Made by a program: the position numbers and the translations under genes. The notes under the pieces are model-generated. The model made no database searches. It was not told the origin of the DNA and worked only from the letters and a program-made list of their open reading frames with translations. Positions 1 through 7,645 of a DNA stretch of 64,000 nucleotides are shown here, piece after piece (the first letter of the stretch is position 1; each line of letters starts with the position of its first letter). The stretch comes from a virus, in the IMG/VR virus record IMGVR_UViG_3300021354_000450, positions 62,001 to 126,000 of that record. One strand, 5' to 3'.

Positions 1-1
1 T

Positions 2-856
2 ACAATTTGTAATTGTAGTTATGGATCATCGATTACATTTCCAACTACAGGCCAATCTGGATCTATTACTAAAACAAATTATAGAGGAACAATCCTCGGA
101 GATGGCACAACTCCGTTGAACGCTGGACAATTACATGCAAGCGGTATATACAGTGGAGTAGTGCCTTACTTTTCAACTTCGATAGCTGCAGATATCCAAC
201 AAGCAATTGATGATGGTATTATTGTAGTAGCAGCAGCAGGAAATGAATCTTCATTAATTGATACAGTTGGCGGGTTAGATTATAATAATACATTTGAAGC
301 AACTTATTTCGGAATACCTAGTACATGGTATAGTAATAGAGGAACTACTCCGAGTGCAGCATCTAATGTAATATGCGTAGGATCAATAAATAATTCTGTA
401 ATCGAACAGAAAGCAAGTTATAGTAACACAGGTCCTCGAATTTCAATTTTTGCACCTGGAACTAAGATTACAAGTTCAATAAATAATTCTTATACGACTT
501 GGGGGGCCATTAATGATAGAAGAAATAACACATATTTTATAACGTCAATTTCAGGTACTTCAATGGCATCTCCACAAGTGTGCGGGATATTAGCATGTGT
601 TTTAGAATTATATCCAAGAATGACGCAAGCTGATGCATTAGCATACATTCAAAAATATGCAAAACAAGGACAGATAACATCGACTTCAGGTGGAGTAGGA
701 GATGTAACTGATATTCTTAATGCAGGTAATCGATATTTGTATTTTAATCAAGAAAGAGGTTCAATAAACACAGTATTTCCAAAAGTTAATAATTTTTTAA
801 GACCATCTTCTGGTCTTTTGTTTCCAAGAACTTCACGTAATATTAGATTCAAATAA
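2..856 (+). CDS. Subtilisin-like serine protease (S8), 5'-truncated by the window
   Basis: The frame is open from the second base of the window, so the N-terminal part lies upstream; an internal TTG at 116 is not a credible start. The visible part has the oxyanion-hole block (AAAGNES) and the serine block (SGTSMASP) with the catalytic Ser, both diagnostic of the peptidase S8 fold. The first residues (ICNCSYG) look like the segment after the catalytic His, so Asp and His should be just outside. It ends with a basic tail and is followed by a small virion-type gene. S8 proteases in phages may process virion proteins or act on the host envelope; the role here is inferred only from the neighbours. 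Confidence 0.85.
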   Translation, partial: TICNCSYGSSITFPTTGQSGSITKTNYRGTILGDGTTPLNAGQLHASGIYSGVVPYFSTSIAADIQQAIDDGIIVVAAAGNESSLIDTVGGLDYNNTFEATYFGIPSTWYSNRGTTPSAASNVICVGSINNSVIEQKASYSNTGPRISIFAPGTKITSSINNSYTTWGAINDRRNNTYFITSISGTSMASPQVCGILACVLELYPRMTQADALAYIQKYAKQGQITSTSGGVGDVTDILNAGNRYLYFNQERGSINTVFPKVNNFLRPSSGLLFPRTSRNIRFK

Positions 857-897
857 TAAATCACAATTAAATAATTTTATAAAATAGGTAAATTAAA

Positions 898-1224
898 ATG
901 ACAAGTTCAATAACAAATTATAGTTCAACTATAGATGTGCAATTTCCAGTTCCTGGAGTAGATAATGATACTCAAGGTTTTAGAGATAATTTTGGTAATA
1001 TTAAAAATGCATTAGATGCTGCTTCATCAGAAATATCTGATCTGCAAATCATTCAATCCGCATTAGTTTCATTAGTTTCAACTGAACCTTTATATTCATA
1101 CGGACAACCTGGTGATTTACAAGGTCAGATTTATGCAACAACACAAACTGTTTACATTTGTACCCAATCATATGTAAATACTTCAACAAAAATTTGGGCA
1201 AAAATTAATTGTATTAATTGGTAA
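898..1224 (+). CDS. Small putative virion structural protein
   Basis: This 108-residue protein has an N-terminal block (PGVDNDTQGFRDNFGNI) that I recognise from tail or fibre-associated proteins of marine T4-like phages, where it precedes a helical stretch. The C-terminal half is rich in Tyr, Thr and Gln and may form beta structure. A TATAAAATA-like stretch lies just upstream (about 881-889), which would suit late expression. No enzyme motif is visible. Its place after the S8 protease gene fits a structural or assembly role, but this is inference. Confidence 0.6.
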   Translation: MTSSITNYSSTIDVQFPVPGVDNDTQGFRDNFGNIKNALDAASSEISDLQIIQSALVSLVSTEPLYSYGQPGDLQGQIYATTQTVYICTQSYVNTSTKIWAKINCINW

Positions 1225-1230
1225 CAATAT

Positions 1231-1473
1231 ATGTTTAATCCTTTGATAGAAGATTTTACGCATCTAAAAGATAATGAACTTGATGCTAAAATTACAGATT
1301 TAAATAAAAAATATAGTATTTCTTTAAGAACAGGAAATAGTGCCCTTGCAATGCAAATAGCCATCATCCTCGAATCATTGAAAGAAGAAATTCAAAGACG
1401 TCAATACGAAGCTTCTAAGAAACTCATGCAAAAACAAAATAAAGACCTTGATGGTCTAATCAATGTCGGTTGA
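1231..1473 (+). CDS. Small helical hypothetical protein
   Basis: This 80-residue protein begins six bases after the previous stop, so the two are probably co-transcribed. It is mostly predicted alpha-helix with heptad-like Leu/Ile spacing (residues 35-70) and a basic, Gln-rich C-terminus, so a short coiled coil is likely. The ribosome binding site is weak. I do not recognise a family; it could be a chaperone or a minor virion component. The next gene has its own promoter overlapping the end of this one. Confidence 0.6.
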   Translation: MFNPLIEDFTHLKDNELDAKITDLNKKYSISLRTGNSALAMQIAIILESLKEEIQRRQYEASKKLMQKQNKDLDGLINVG

Positions 1474-1498
1474 TCTTTCTTAAAAAATATGCTATACT
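1470..1498 (+). promoter_or_regulatory. Sigma70-type promoter
   Basis: TTGATC at 1470-1475 and TATACT at 1493-1498, separated by 17 bases. It overlaps the end of the upstream gene. The predicted start of transcription (about 1505) coincides with the ATG of the next gene, so either that gene is translated from a leaderless mRNA or the promoter mainly serves the groES-mazG genes further on. Confidence 0.6.
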
Positions 1499-1504
1499 TA
1501 GACA

Positions 1505-2023
1505 ATGAAATCAACAGAATTTGGCGAAATTATTTTATCAGAACAGGATATAGTCCAAGGCCTATATTCTGGTAAAATTACAGATTTAAACAATCTAAAT
1601 ATTGACAATCTGAAATTAATTGAACAATTTAATTTTGCACGTAAACAAAATGCAGATGTATTTCAAGATTTAAAAAGTTTTCAAAATTTATATACTTCAG
1701 TTAAATTGTTTGATAAATCAAACCAATCAAATTGGTTCATGCCAGAAGATTATTGTACAAATTTAGTAGAATTTTTATACGATCAATGTACGACCAAAGA
1801 ACAACAAACAAGAGTAGACCAAGAATTAACTTTGTTTATTCAACATAACATGTTTGATCTATTATTTTATCTTAAATACCTAGTTGACACAATGCGAGAA
1901 CATAATGTTGTTTGGGGTGTTGGTCGAGGAAGTAGTGTTGCAAGTTATGTATTATACTTAATCGGAATACATAAAGTTGACAGCATTAAGTATGATTTAG
2001 ACATACATGAATTTTTAAAATAA
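1505..2023 (+). CDS. DNA polymerase III alpha (DnaE/PolC)-like fragment protein
   Basis: The C-terminal 70 residues match the start of the palm region of bacterial replicative polymerases of family C: an EL...F.YL...V pattern, then WGVGRGSSVASYVLYLIGI and a KVDSIKYDL segment, equivalent to the GPGRGS...AY.LGIT.IDP block of DnaE. The protein stops (EFLK) just before the place where DnaE carries its catalytic PDFDIDF motif, so it cannot be a polymerase by itself. Residues 1-95 are helical with no recognised domain. The phage has its own family B polymerase (20129-22975). It could be a decoy, a regulator of the host replisome or a domesticated relic. Homology is fairly clear; function is unknown. 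Confidence 0.7.
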   Translation: MKSTEFGEIILSEQDIVQGLYSGKITDLNNLNIDNLKLIEQFNFARKQNADVFQDLKSFQNLYTSVKLFDKSNQSNWFMPEDYCTNLVEFLYDQCTTKEQQTRVDQELTLFIQHNMFDLLFYLKYLVDTMREHNVVWGVGRGSSVASYVLYLIGIHKVDSIKYDLDIHEFLK

Positions 2024-2034
2024 GGAGAAGTAAA

Positions 2035-2238
2035 ATGAGTGAACGTAAAGTATATCGTAGTATGCAAGGTAAAGAAGTTGATATGGAAGCATTAGCACAA
2101 CGCAACGAAACAATGCCAGCAGTTGGCAATGTTCGAATGAACGCTCGAGGTGATGAGTTAGGACCCGGCGGTATCATTGCTCGTAAACGTGAAGATATTG
2201 TAAACGACCACTATAATCAACAAAATCCTAACAAATAA
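2035..2238 (+). CDS. Small conserved marine T4-like phage protein
   Basis: This 67-residue protein has a good Shine-Dalgarno (AAGGAG) seven bases before the ATG. It carries a conserved-looking block (AVGNVRMNARGDELGPGG) that I recognise from hypothetical proteins of marine T4-like phages. It is polar, with no membrane segment and no catalytic motif. It sits between the DnaE-like gene and the co-chaperonin gene. Function unknown. Confidence 0.65.
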   Translation: MSERKVYRSMQGKEVDMEALAQRNETMPAVGNVRMNARGDELGPGGIIARKREDIVNDHYNQQNPNK

Positions 2239-2246
2239 GGAAAAAA

Positions 2247-2627
2247 ATGAGTAAAATTTTCGGTAAATTACTACCATTAAAGAAAAATGTTTTTGTAAGT
2301 GATATTAACTTTGATGAAGAAATTACTTCAAGTGGAATAGTATTACTAAGTGATAACGGTAAAGGTCATGGTGTTAAACCTCGGTGGGCAAAAGTTTGGG
2401 CCATAGGTCCCGATCAAACTGATGTTAAAGTTGGCGAATGGGTCTTATTAGAGCACGGTCGATGGACACGCGAGGTTGATTATCAAAATGAAGATGGCAC
2501 AATTACTAAACTTCATATGGCAGATCTCAACGGTATAATGCTAGTTGCAGACGAAAAACCAAGTGATATACAAATAGGTATAGCTGCAAAAGCTGGTTCA
2601 AATTTTAACTTTAACATTCCGGGATAA
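2247..2627 (+). CDS. GroES/gp31-like co-chaperonin
   Basis: The 126-residue protein opens with LLPLKKNVFVSDI, the GroES-type first beta strand, followed by a mobile-loop-like stretch (EEITSSGIVLLSDNGKG, residues 26-42) ending in the SGI/V hydrophobic edge that binds GroEL. A KVWAIGPDQTDVKVGEWVLLEHG segment matches the second half of the GroES barrel. T4 gp31 replaces host GroES so that GroEL can fold the major capsid protein; the same role is inferred. No GroEL gene is in the window, so host GroEL would be the partner. Two bases separate it from the mazG gene. Confidence 0.8.
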   Translation: MSKIFGKLLPLKKNVFVSDINFDEEITSSGIVLLSDNGKGHGVKPRWAKVWAIGPDQTDVKVGEWVLLEHGRWTREVDYQNEDGTITKLHMADLNGIMLVADEKPSDIQIGIAAKAGSNFNFNIPG

Positions 2628-2628
2628 T

Positions 2629-3003
2629 ATGTCAGTTTTTAAAGATCAAGAAAAATTTATGGTTGCATGTGATCAATCTGTTGATAAATTCAACAATGAT
2701 CAATTTACGATGTATGTAAAATTAATTGCTGAAGAGTCACAAGAACTTATTGATGCTATCACAGCAAGTGATAAAGTTGAAACATTAGATGCATTAATTG
2801 ATATACTTGTTGTAACAATCGGTGCAATTCATTCAATGGGCGCAGATGCTGAAGGTGCATGGGATGAAGTAATGCGTACAAACTTTGCAAAAATTGATTT
2901 AGACACAGGCAAAGTAAACAAACGTGAAGATGGAAAGGTATTAAAGCCCGAAGGATGGAAAGCTCCTGAATTAGCACAATTTGTTGAAAAAATAAATCTT
3001 TAA
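2629..3003 (+). CDS. mazG: MazG-like nucleoside triphosphate pyrophosphohydrolase
   Basis: This 124-residue all-alpha protein has the metal-binding acidic motif of the MazG/HisE superfamily: EESQEL (residues 35-40), then ETLDALID (51-58), which supplies the second set of carboxylates. The C-terminal part (NFAKID, TGKV.KREDGKVLKPEGW) matches the phage MazG-like subfamily. These enzymes hydrolyse (d)NTPs or ppGpp-like nucleotides to monophosphates and are frequent in marine myoviruses, where a role in adjusting host nucleotide or stress signalling has been proposed. It is followed by a hairpin-promoter before the clamp-loader gene. Confidence 0.85.
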   Translation: MSVFKDQEKFMVACDQSVDKFNNDQFTMYVKLIAEESQELIDAITASDKVETLDALIDILVVTIGAIHSMGADAEGAWDEVMRTNFAKIDLDTGKVNKREDGKVLKPEGWKAPELAQFVEKINL

Positions 3004-3010
3004 TAATATC

Positions 3011-3049
3011 GAAAAGGGTATTGACATGCCCTTTTCTTCCCAATATACT
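3011..3049 (+). promoter_or_regulatory. Sigma70-type promoter with -35 in a hairpin loop
   Basis: TTGACA (3021-3026) and TATACT (3044-3049) are spaced by 17 bases. The -35 lies in the 10-base loop of a perfect 8-bp inverted repeat (GAAAAGGG 3011-3018, CCCTTTTC 3029-3036). In read-through mRNA from mazG the repeat could act as a weak terminator or as an mRNA end; the promoter then restarts transcription for gp44. Confidence 0.7.
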
Positions 3050-3081
3050 AGCACAAATTAACACACAAAGAGAGAAAAAAT

Positions 3082-4005
3082 ATGGCAAAAGCATTATGGG
3101 TTGAACAATACCGTCCAAATACCGTTGATGGGTATGTATTTCGAGATGACAATCAAAAGAAACAAATTTTATCTTGGATTAAAGATAGATCAATCCCGCA
3201 CTTGATGTTAAGTGGAGCACCTGGTATCGGTAAAACAACTTTAGCAAAATTATTGCTTCATGAAATTGATATTCCTGATTTTGATGTTCTTGAAATGAAC
3301 GCTTCGAGAGAACGTGGTATTAAAGAAGTTCAAGAACGAATTACAAACTTTATTAGTATGATTCCTTTTGGACCATTTAAAGTTGTATTATTAGATGAAG
3401 CAGATTACTTAACTCCAGATGCACAGGCTGCGTTAAGAGGAGTAATGGAGGAGTTTTCAGGTACTAGTCGTTTTATTTTAACATGTAATCATCCTAATAA
3501 AATTATTCCAGCAATTCATAGTCGTTGTCAACAAATGCATTTTACAAGCATTGATCAAACAGAATTTACTGCTCGTGTTGCAACAATTTTAGTTGAAGAA
3601 AATGTTGAGTTCGATCTCGATACTTTAGATACTTATGTAAAAGTTACATTTCCAGATTTACGTAAATGTATTAATTTTGTTCAACAAAATACACAAGATG
3701 GTCATTTGCTTGGAGCAAAACAATCAGATGCAGGACAAGCTGATTGGAAAATACAAATGGTTCAATTATTTAAAGATGGTAAGATCAAAGAAGCACGAAA
3801 ACTTATATGTGGAAGTGCTCGTCCAGAAGAAATGGAAGACGTTTATCGCTGGATGTATGATAATTTAGATTTATTTGGACAAGATGATGATACTAAAGAT
3901 TCTGCATTATTAATTATTAAACAAGGATTAGTTGATCATGCATTAATTGCTGATCCTGAAATAAATCTTGCCGCAGTTTGTGTCAAATTAGCTAGATTAC
4001 AATAA
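3082..4005 (+). CDS. 44: Clamp loader ATPase subunit, T4 gp44-like
   Basis: This 307-residue AAA+ protein of the RFC small-subunit type begins with WVEQYRP (RFC box). Walker A is GAPGIGKTT (about residues 46-54), Walker B is VVLLDEAD (about 103-110), and the sensor/arginine-finger motif SRCQ follows. Four gp44 subunits with one gp62 load the sliding clamp onto primer-template DNA. A gp62 gene was not seen here and may lie elsewhere. It has its own promoter (3011-3049) and ends at a strong terminator shared with the convergent phoH gene. Confidence 0.92.
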   Translation: MAKALWVEQYRPNTVDGYVFRDDNQKKQILSWIKDRSIPHLMLSGAPGIGKTTLAKLLLHEIDIPDFDVLEMNASRERGIKEVQERITNFISMIPFGPFKVVLLDEADYLTPDAQAALRGVMEEFSGTSRFILTCNHPNKIIPAIHSRCQQMHFTSIDQTEFTARVATILVEENVEFDLDTLDTYVKVTFPDLRKCINFVQQNTQDGHLLGAKQSDAGQADWKIQMVQLFKDGKIKEARKLICGSARPEEMEDVYRWMYDNLDLFGQDDDTKDSALLIIKQGLVDHALIADPEINLAAVCVKLARLQ

Positions 4006-4014
4006 AAACAAAAA

Positions 4015-4057
4015 CCGCATACGTGATTTGCAGGTCGTTATGTATGCGGCTTTTTTT
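4015..4057. terminator. Bidirectional intrinsic terminator between gp44 and phoH
   Basis: CCGCATAC (4015-4022) pairs with GTATGCGG (4042-4049) around a 19-base loop, followed by C and seven T on the + strand and flanked by an A-run on the other side, so it can end transcription from both directions between the convergent genes. Confidence 0.8.
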
Positions 4058-4076
4058 AAATTGTAAGGTACTACTT

Positions 4077-4829
4077 TTAGTCTAATTCCTTGTAGATTGA
4101 TAAGATCTCTTTAACTACAGGGTGGCGCTCTATGTCTTTTGTTTCAAACTTTGCCATAGCAATCATACGGTTTTCACCTCCTTGGTCGTACAGACTGCAA
4201 AATTCTAGCAAACCATTCTCTTTTGGTCTGTCAGCTTGGTTTAAATCACCAGTGACAACCATTCTCGATCCTTCCCCAATACGTGTTAATAGCATTTTCA
4301 TCTGACTAGGTGTTGCATTCTGCATTTCATCAGCAATGATAAAAGCATGTTTGAATGTACGACCGCGCATATATGCCAATGGGCTTATTTCTAAAATCCC
4401 ATCTTCTAACAATCCTGCTACTTCTCTTGGGTGATAATACTCATGGAACACATCAAATATAGGTCTTGTCCAAGGCTCCATCTTTTGGTTTAATGTACCT
4501 GGTAAAAACCCATGTTCTTCATCAACAGAAACAGCTGGCCGGGTTACTACGATCTTTTCAATCACCCCCTCTTTTAATTGTTTAATGGCCCACTGAACCC
4601 CAAGCATCGTTTTACCAGTACCCGCAGGTCCGATAGCAAAAATAATGTGTTTCTTAGGATTTTTAAGATACTCGAGGTATTTTTCCTGGCTGGTATTGCG
4701 AGGAATTATGTTAACTTCGCGTTTCTTTTTGATGTAATGTTTGATTTCGATGAGGTTTTGTGCCTCATTTCCTCGCGGATCTGCACCATTTGTGCCGTTG
4801 CTGCGTTCGCGTCTCTTAAGTCTTGACAA
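4077..4829 (-). CDS. phoH: PhoH-like ATPase
   Basis: The 250-residue protein is a PhoH-family P-loop ATPase: Walker A GPAGTGKT (residues 67-74), the family block VVTRPAVSVDEEHGFLPG, Walker B HAFIIADEMQNAT (about 158-170) and a VVTGDLNQ sensor. The first 35 residues are a polar, basic extension. The start is TTG at 4829, supported by a strong Shine-Dalgarno (AAGGAGG) seven bases upstream and by the absence of any ATG before the P-loop. It is the only - strand gene in the first 28 kb and faces gp44 across a terminator. PhoH is common in marine phages; its role (RNA metabolism or phosphate stress) is unsettled. Confidence 0.92.
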   Translation of the reverse strand: MSRLKRRERSNGTNGADPRGNEAQNLIEIKHYIKKKREVNIIPRNTSQEKYLEYLKNPKKHIIFAIGPAGTGKTMLGVQWAIKQLKEGVIEKIVVTRPAVSVDEEHGFLPGTLNQKMEPWTRPIFDVFHEYYHPREVAGLLEDGILEISPLAYMRGRTFKHAFIIADEMQNATPSQMKMLLTRIGEGSRMVVTGDLNQADRPKENGLLEFCSLYDQGGENRMIAMAKFETKDIERHPVVKEILSIYKELD

Positions 4830-4924
4830 GTTTGACCTCCTTTAAGGGATGACCTGCAACAATATTTAAGTTATTTTTAAAAAACCGTTTTTAAAGAGGC
4901 TTTTTTTGAATAGCTGTTTATTTG

Positions 4925-4932
4925 CATAAATA
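4925..4932 (+). promoter_or_regulatory. Candidate T4-type late promoter (CATAAATA)
   Basis: CATAAATA matches the T4 late consensus TATAAATA at seven of eight positions. Transcription would start near 4940, upstream of the ATG at 4959 but after the GTG at 4935, which argues for the ATG as start. Confidence 0.5.
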
Positions 4933-4958
4933 TTGTGTCAAGAGGACACGAGAAAACT

Positions 4959-5498
4959 ATGCATGATATTGTAGATATAATTAAAAACATCGAATCACTA
5001 ACTACAAGTGATGATTCTTTTAAAATCTTGAAAGATTTTGAAAGAGTTATTGACGATCTAGACCTATACGTTTTTAAAAATTGGGAAGATGGCGAACTTA
5101 TTGTCGGACCTGAGGTTCATAGGCATTCAGTTAGTTGTAAATTTATGTGGTCAGAGGAAAAAATGCCTGATCCAGACGCTGCTTCAAGGCTTTTAGACTA
5201 CGGATGTAAGGTAACTTACCAAAAAGAAGAATTACTTGTTCCTCGTAGAGTATTTAAACCGAGTGATTTTCGTCCTGGTACTAAAAAAGGTAAAATTGAT
5301 GCTCATCCTGTATGGATTGTATCAATTACAATGCCAAAAAAATTAATGCAAGACATATTCCAAGGACAAAAACGTCAACAAAGTGAATATATCAAAGATC
5401 ACATTAGTCTTGATCCAAATAATTCAATGAATGCAGACTCATCAGCACAGGAGGCGATGCCAAATGACCCAGTTGCAGAACCAATTCAAGGACAATAA
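4959..5498 (+). CDS. Hypothetical protein, probably late and virion-related
   Basis: I chose the ATG at 4959 over the upstream GTG (4935) because the candidate late promoter would start transcription after the GTG. The product is 179 residues, with an acidic N-terminal helix, a central mixed alpha/beta region with conserved-looking pieces (WEDGELIVGPEVHRH, SRLLDYGC, KPSDFRPGTKKGK) and an unstructured acidic, Ala/Pro/Gln-rich tail. Similar proteins occur in marine T4-like phages without a known role. It overlaps the next gene, so the two are probably translationally coupled. Confidence 0.6.
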   Translation: MHDIVDIIKNIESLTTSDDSFKILKDFERVIDDLDLYVFKNWEDGELIVGPEVHRHSVSCKFMWSEEKMPDPDAASRLLDYGCKVTYQKEELLVPRRVFKPSDFRPGTKKGKIDAHPVWIVSITMPKKLMQDIFQGQKRQQSEYIKDHISLDPNNSMNADSSAQEAMPNDPVAEPIQGQ

Positions 5499-6234
5499 GG
5501 TTATGGAAGGCTTGCGTAGAGCTGATCTAAAAGATATGATTGATAATCTTTTCACTATCGATCAATATGCCAGCAAAATGGGTGATGATAAAGATATTAT
5601 CACATTACGATTTCGTGCAGCAAACAAAGAACCTGCGATCGATCTAATGGAATTTATTGAAAGAGGTTTCGAATTTGTTCTTGATGCAGATGTGAGTTCA
5701 GGTGAAGAACGTGACGGACAATATAGCATTTTTGTTGAACTTGAAAGAAATGATCAAGCACCTTCAAAGATAACAGAATTATTAAGCGGACTTAGTCAGT
5801 TATGTGATTGCAAATCTTGGAGATTTCGTTGGTATAAAGATATACAAGGACACGATTTTACCAAAGAAGCTATCATTAAAACCGTACCTTTATCACCAGA
5901 TGAATATGCAAATAGCATAGAAGGTGCAGATGCTGGAGAAGTTTCAACATTTTTTGATCAAGGTGCTATGGATTCAATAGAAGTTGATGAAAATAGAAAC
6001 ATTACTTTTAGAAAACCTTATGCAGAACCATTAACTGCAAAAGTTATTGCTATAGGTGAATATAATACATTAAAAAATGCACTTAAAGGTGCAATTCAAT
6101 TAGACGAATCAAGCCAAGGACAGGTTTTATATTTAAATAAGTATCTAGGAAACTACGATATTAACAAAATTGAAAATCATTTCTTAATTAGAAATAAAAA
6201 TAAAGCAGTAATTCTAGCCAAAACAATTTGGTAA
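5464..6234 (+). CDS. Hypothetical protein, partner of the preceding gene
   Basis: The start at 5464 is preceded by a full AGGAGG (5449-5454) nine bases upstream, a better site than the ATG at 5431 or 5503. The 256-residue product has two similar alpha/beta halves: one around FEFVLDADVSSGEERDGQYSI and one around PLTAKVIAIGEYNTLKNALKG. No catalytic motif is seen. It overlaps the end of the previous gene by 35 bases and precedes the lysis cassette. Its order in the genome suggests a virion or assembly role; not proven. Confidence 0.6.
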   Translation: MTQLQNQFKDNKVMEGLRRADLKDMIDNLFTIDQYASKMGDDKDIITLRFRAANKEPAIDLMEFIERGFEFVLDADVSSGEERDGQYSIFVELERNDQAPSKITELLSGLSQLCDCKSWRFRWYKDIQGHDFTKEAIIKTVPLSPDEYANSIEGADAGEVSTFFDQGAMDSIEVDENRNITFRKPYAEPLTAKVIAIGEYNTLKNALKGAIQLDESSQGQVLYLNKYLGNYDINKIENHFLIRNKNKAVILAKTIW

Positions 6235-6256
6235 ACTAATTTTAAAAGGATAAAAC

Positions 6257-6892
6257 ATGTCAGAATCATTTGATTTTAATTTTACACAGAACCAGCTTGC
6301 ACAAATTATTACAAATAATCCGGTTATTGAACATTGGTTTGAAGCATTAAACACAATTCTTCCAGATTATGAAATTAATACAATTCCACGTGTTGCGGCA
6401 TTTTTAGCACAAACTGCACACGAAAGTGGTAATTATAAATTTTTAAAGGAAAATTTAAACTATAGAGCTGTTACATTAAGAAAAGTATTTCCAAAATACT
6501 TTCCAAACGATGCAATTGCAAATGAATATGCTCAAAAACCAGAAAAAATTGCTAACAAAGTTTATGCAAATAGAATGGGAAATGGTTCGGAAGAATCAGG
6601 TGACGGATATCGTTATTGTGGTCGAGGTCTGATCCAATTAACTGGAAAAAGCAACTATACTTGGTTTGCTGAAAGTTTAGAAATCACTCCAGAAGAAGTT
6701 GCTGAATATCTAAGCACTTTTGAAGGTGCTGTACAATCAGCTTGTTGGTTTTGGGAAACAAATAACTTAAATCAATTTGCAGACAAAAGAGATATTATTA
6801 TGTTAACAAAACGTATAAATGGAGGTACAATCGGTTTAGAAGATCGTATTAAACATTATGATCATGCAATTAAAGTTTTAAAAGGACAATAA
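6257..6892 (+). CDS. Endolysin, GH19 chitinase/lysozyme-like
   Basis: The 211-residue protein matches the phage GH19 endolysin family: FLAQTAHESGNY (with candidate catalytic Glu56), KENLNY (Glu65), VYANRMGNG, GYRYCGRGLIQLTGKSNY and a C-terminal ACWFWE segment. GH19 phage enzymes cleave the glycan strands of peptidoglycan. There is no signal peptide or membrane anchor, so it should accumulate in the cytoplasm and reach the wall through the holin encoded at 8917-9408. It opens a lysis cassette of seven closely packed genes (6257-9408) and has a Shine-Dalgarno AAAAGGA. Confidence 0.9.
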   Translation: MSESFDFNFTQNQLAQIITNNPVIEHWFEALNTILPDYEINTIPRVAAFLAQTAHESGNYKFLKENLNYRAVTLRKVFPKYFPNDAIANEYAQKPEKIANKVYANRMGNGSEESGDGYRYCGRGLIQLTGKSNYTWFAESLEITPEEVAEYLSTFEGAVQSACWFWETNNLNQFADKRDIIMLTKRINGGTIGLEDRIKHYDHAIKVLKGQ

Positions 6893-6893
6893 A

Positions 6894-7373
6894 ATGTCTC
6901 AAATCTTTTGGATGTTAAGTTTACTACCAGATAACGTGTTGAATGTATCAATAAACATTGCTATCATATTAGGATTAATCTTAACATTTGCTTTATCTTT
7001 TATAAATTCTATATATATTGACTTATATAAACCGCCTTTACAACTTTTAGGAATTTTGTTGTTAATTGTAGGTATATTTTTTAAAGGGTATATCATATCC
7101 GAAATGGAATGGAAAGCAAAAATTACTGAAGAACAAGAAAAAGTTAGAATTTCTGAAGAAAAATCGAAAAAAGCAGTTGAAGATCTTGCTAACGAAATTG
7201 AAAGGAAAAAATCAGGTGTAAAAGAAGTACAAGTTGTAATTAAAGAACGAATTAAAACTGTTGAAAAACAAATTGATAAAGATTGCAACGTTGATTTTGA
7301 AGCAATTAGTATTATTAATGATGCGGCATTAAATCGTTTAGGATATATAAATCAAATAGAGGTTAAAAAATGA
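6894..7373 (+). CDS. Inner-membrane spanin-like protein (Rz-like)
   Basis: The 159-residue protein has two hydrophobic segments (about 15-37 and 47-67) followed by a long charged helix (about 70-125, Glu/Lys-rich with heptads) typical of an i-spanin ectodomain, and a short C-terminal domain with one Cys. It starts one base after the endolysin stop and overlaps the lipoprotein gene that follows by ATGA, the usual neighbour of an i-spanin. Lambda Rz has one membrane segment, so the second segment here is atypical. The spanin call rests on topology and position. Confidence 0.65.
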   Translation: MSQIFWMLSLLPDNVLNVSINIAIILGLILTFALSFINSIYIDLYKPPLQLLGILLLIVGIFFKGYIISEMEWKAKITEEQEKVRISEEKSKKAVEDLANEIERKKSGVKEVQVVIKERIKTVEKQIDKDCNVDFEAISIINDAALNRLGYINQIEVKK

Positions 7374-7645
7374 AACATTTATTGATTTTAATTTTTACAA
7401 TGTTTTTAGTAGGGTGTGGATCTTCTAAAACTGTTTCAGTTAAACGTAAATTTCCAGATGCACCTTCAAGTTTGAAAGTTACATGCCCTACTTTAAAAGA
7501 GATCGATTCAACCACATCTAAATTAAGCGATGTTATTTCTGTAGTTACTGAAAACTACGGAATGTATCAAGAATGTAAAATTAAAGTTGTTAGTTGGAAC
7601 GAATGGTATAATACCCAGAAAGACATATTTGAGAGTGTAAAATGA
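7370..7645 (+). CDS. Outer-membrane lipoprotein, spanin-like (Rz1-like)
   Basis: The 91-residue precursor has a lipoprotein signal peptide (ILIFTMFLVGC) with the lipobox LVGC, Cys16 being the predicted lipidated residue. The mature part has CPTLKEID, LSDVISVVTENYG and VSWNEWYNTQK, a pattern I recognise in candidate o-spanins of large myophages. It overlaps the i-spanin-like gene (ATGA at 7370) and the next lipoprotein gene (ATGA at 7642), so translation is coupled. Two Cys in the mature part could form a disulphide in the periplasm. Confidence 0.7.
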   Translation: MKHLLILIFTMFLVGCGSSKTVSVKRKFPDAPSSLKVTCPTLKEIDSTTSKLSDVISVVTENYGMYQECKIKVVSWNEWYNTQKDIFESVK

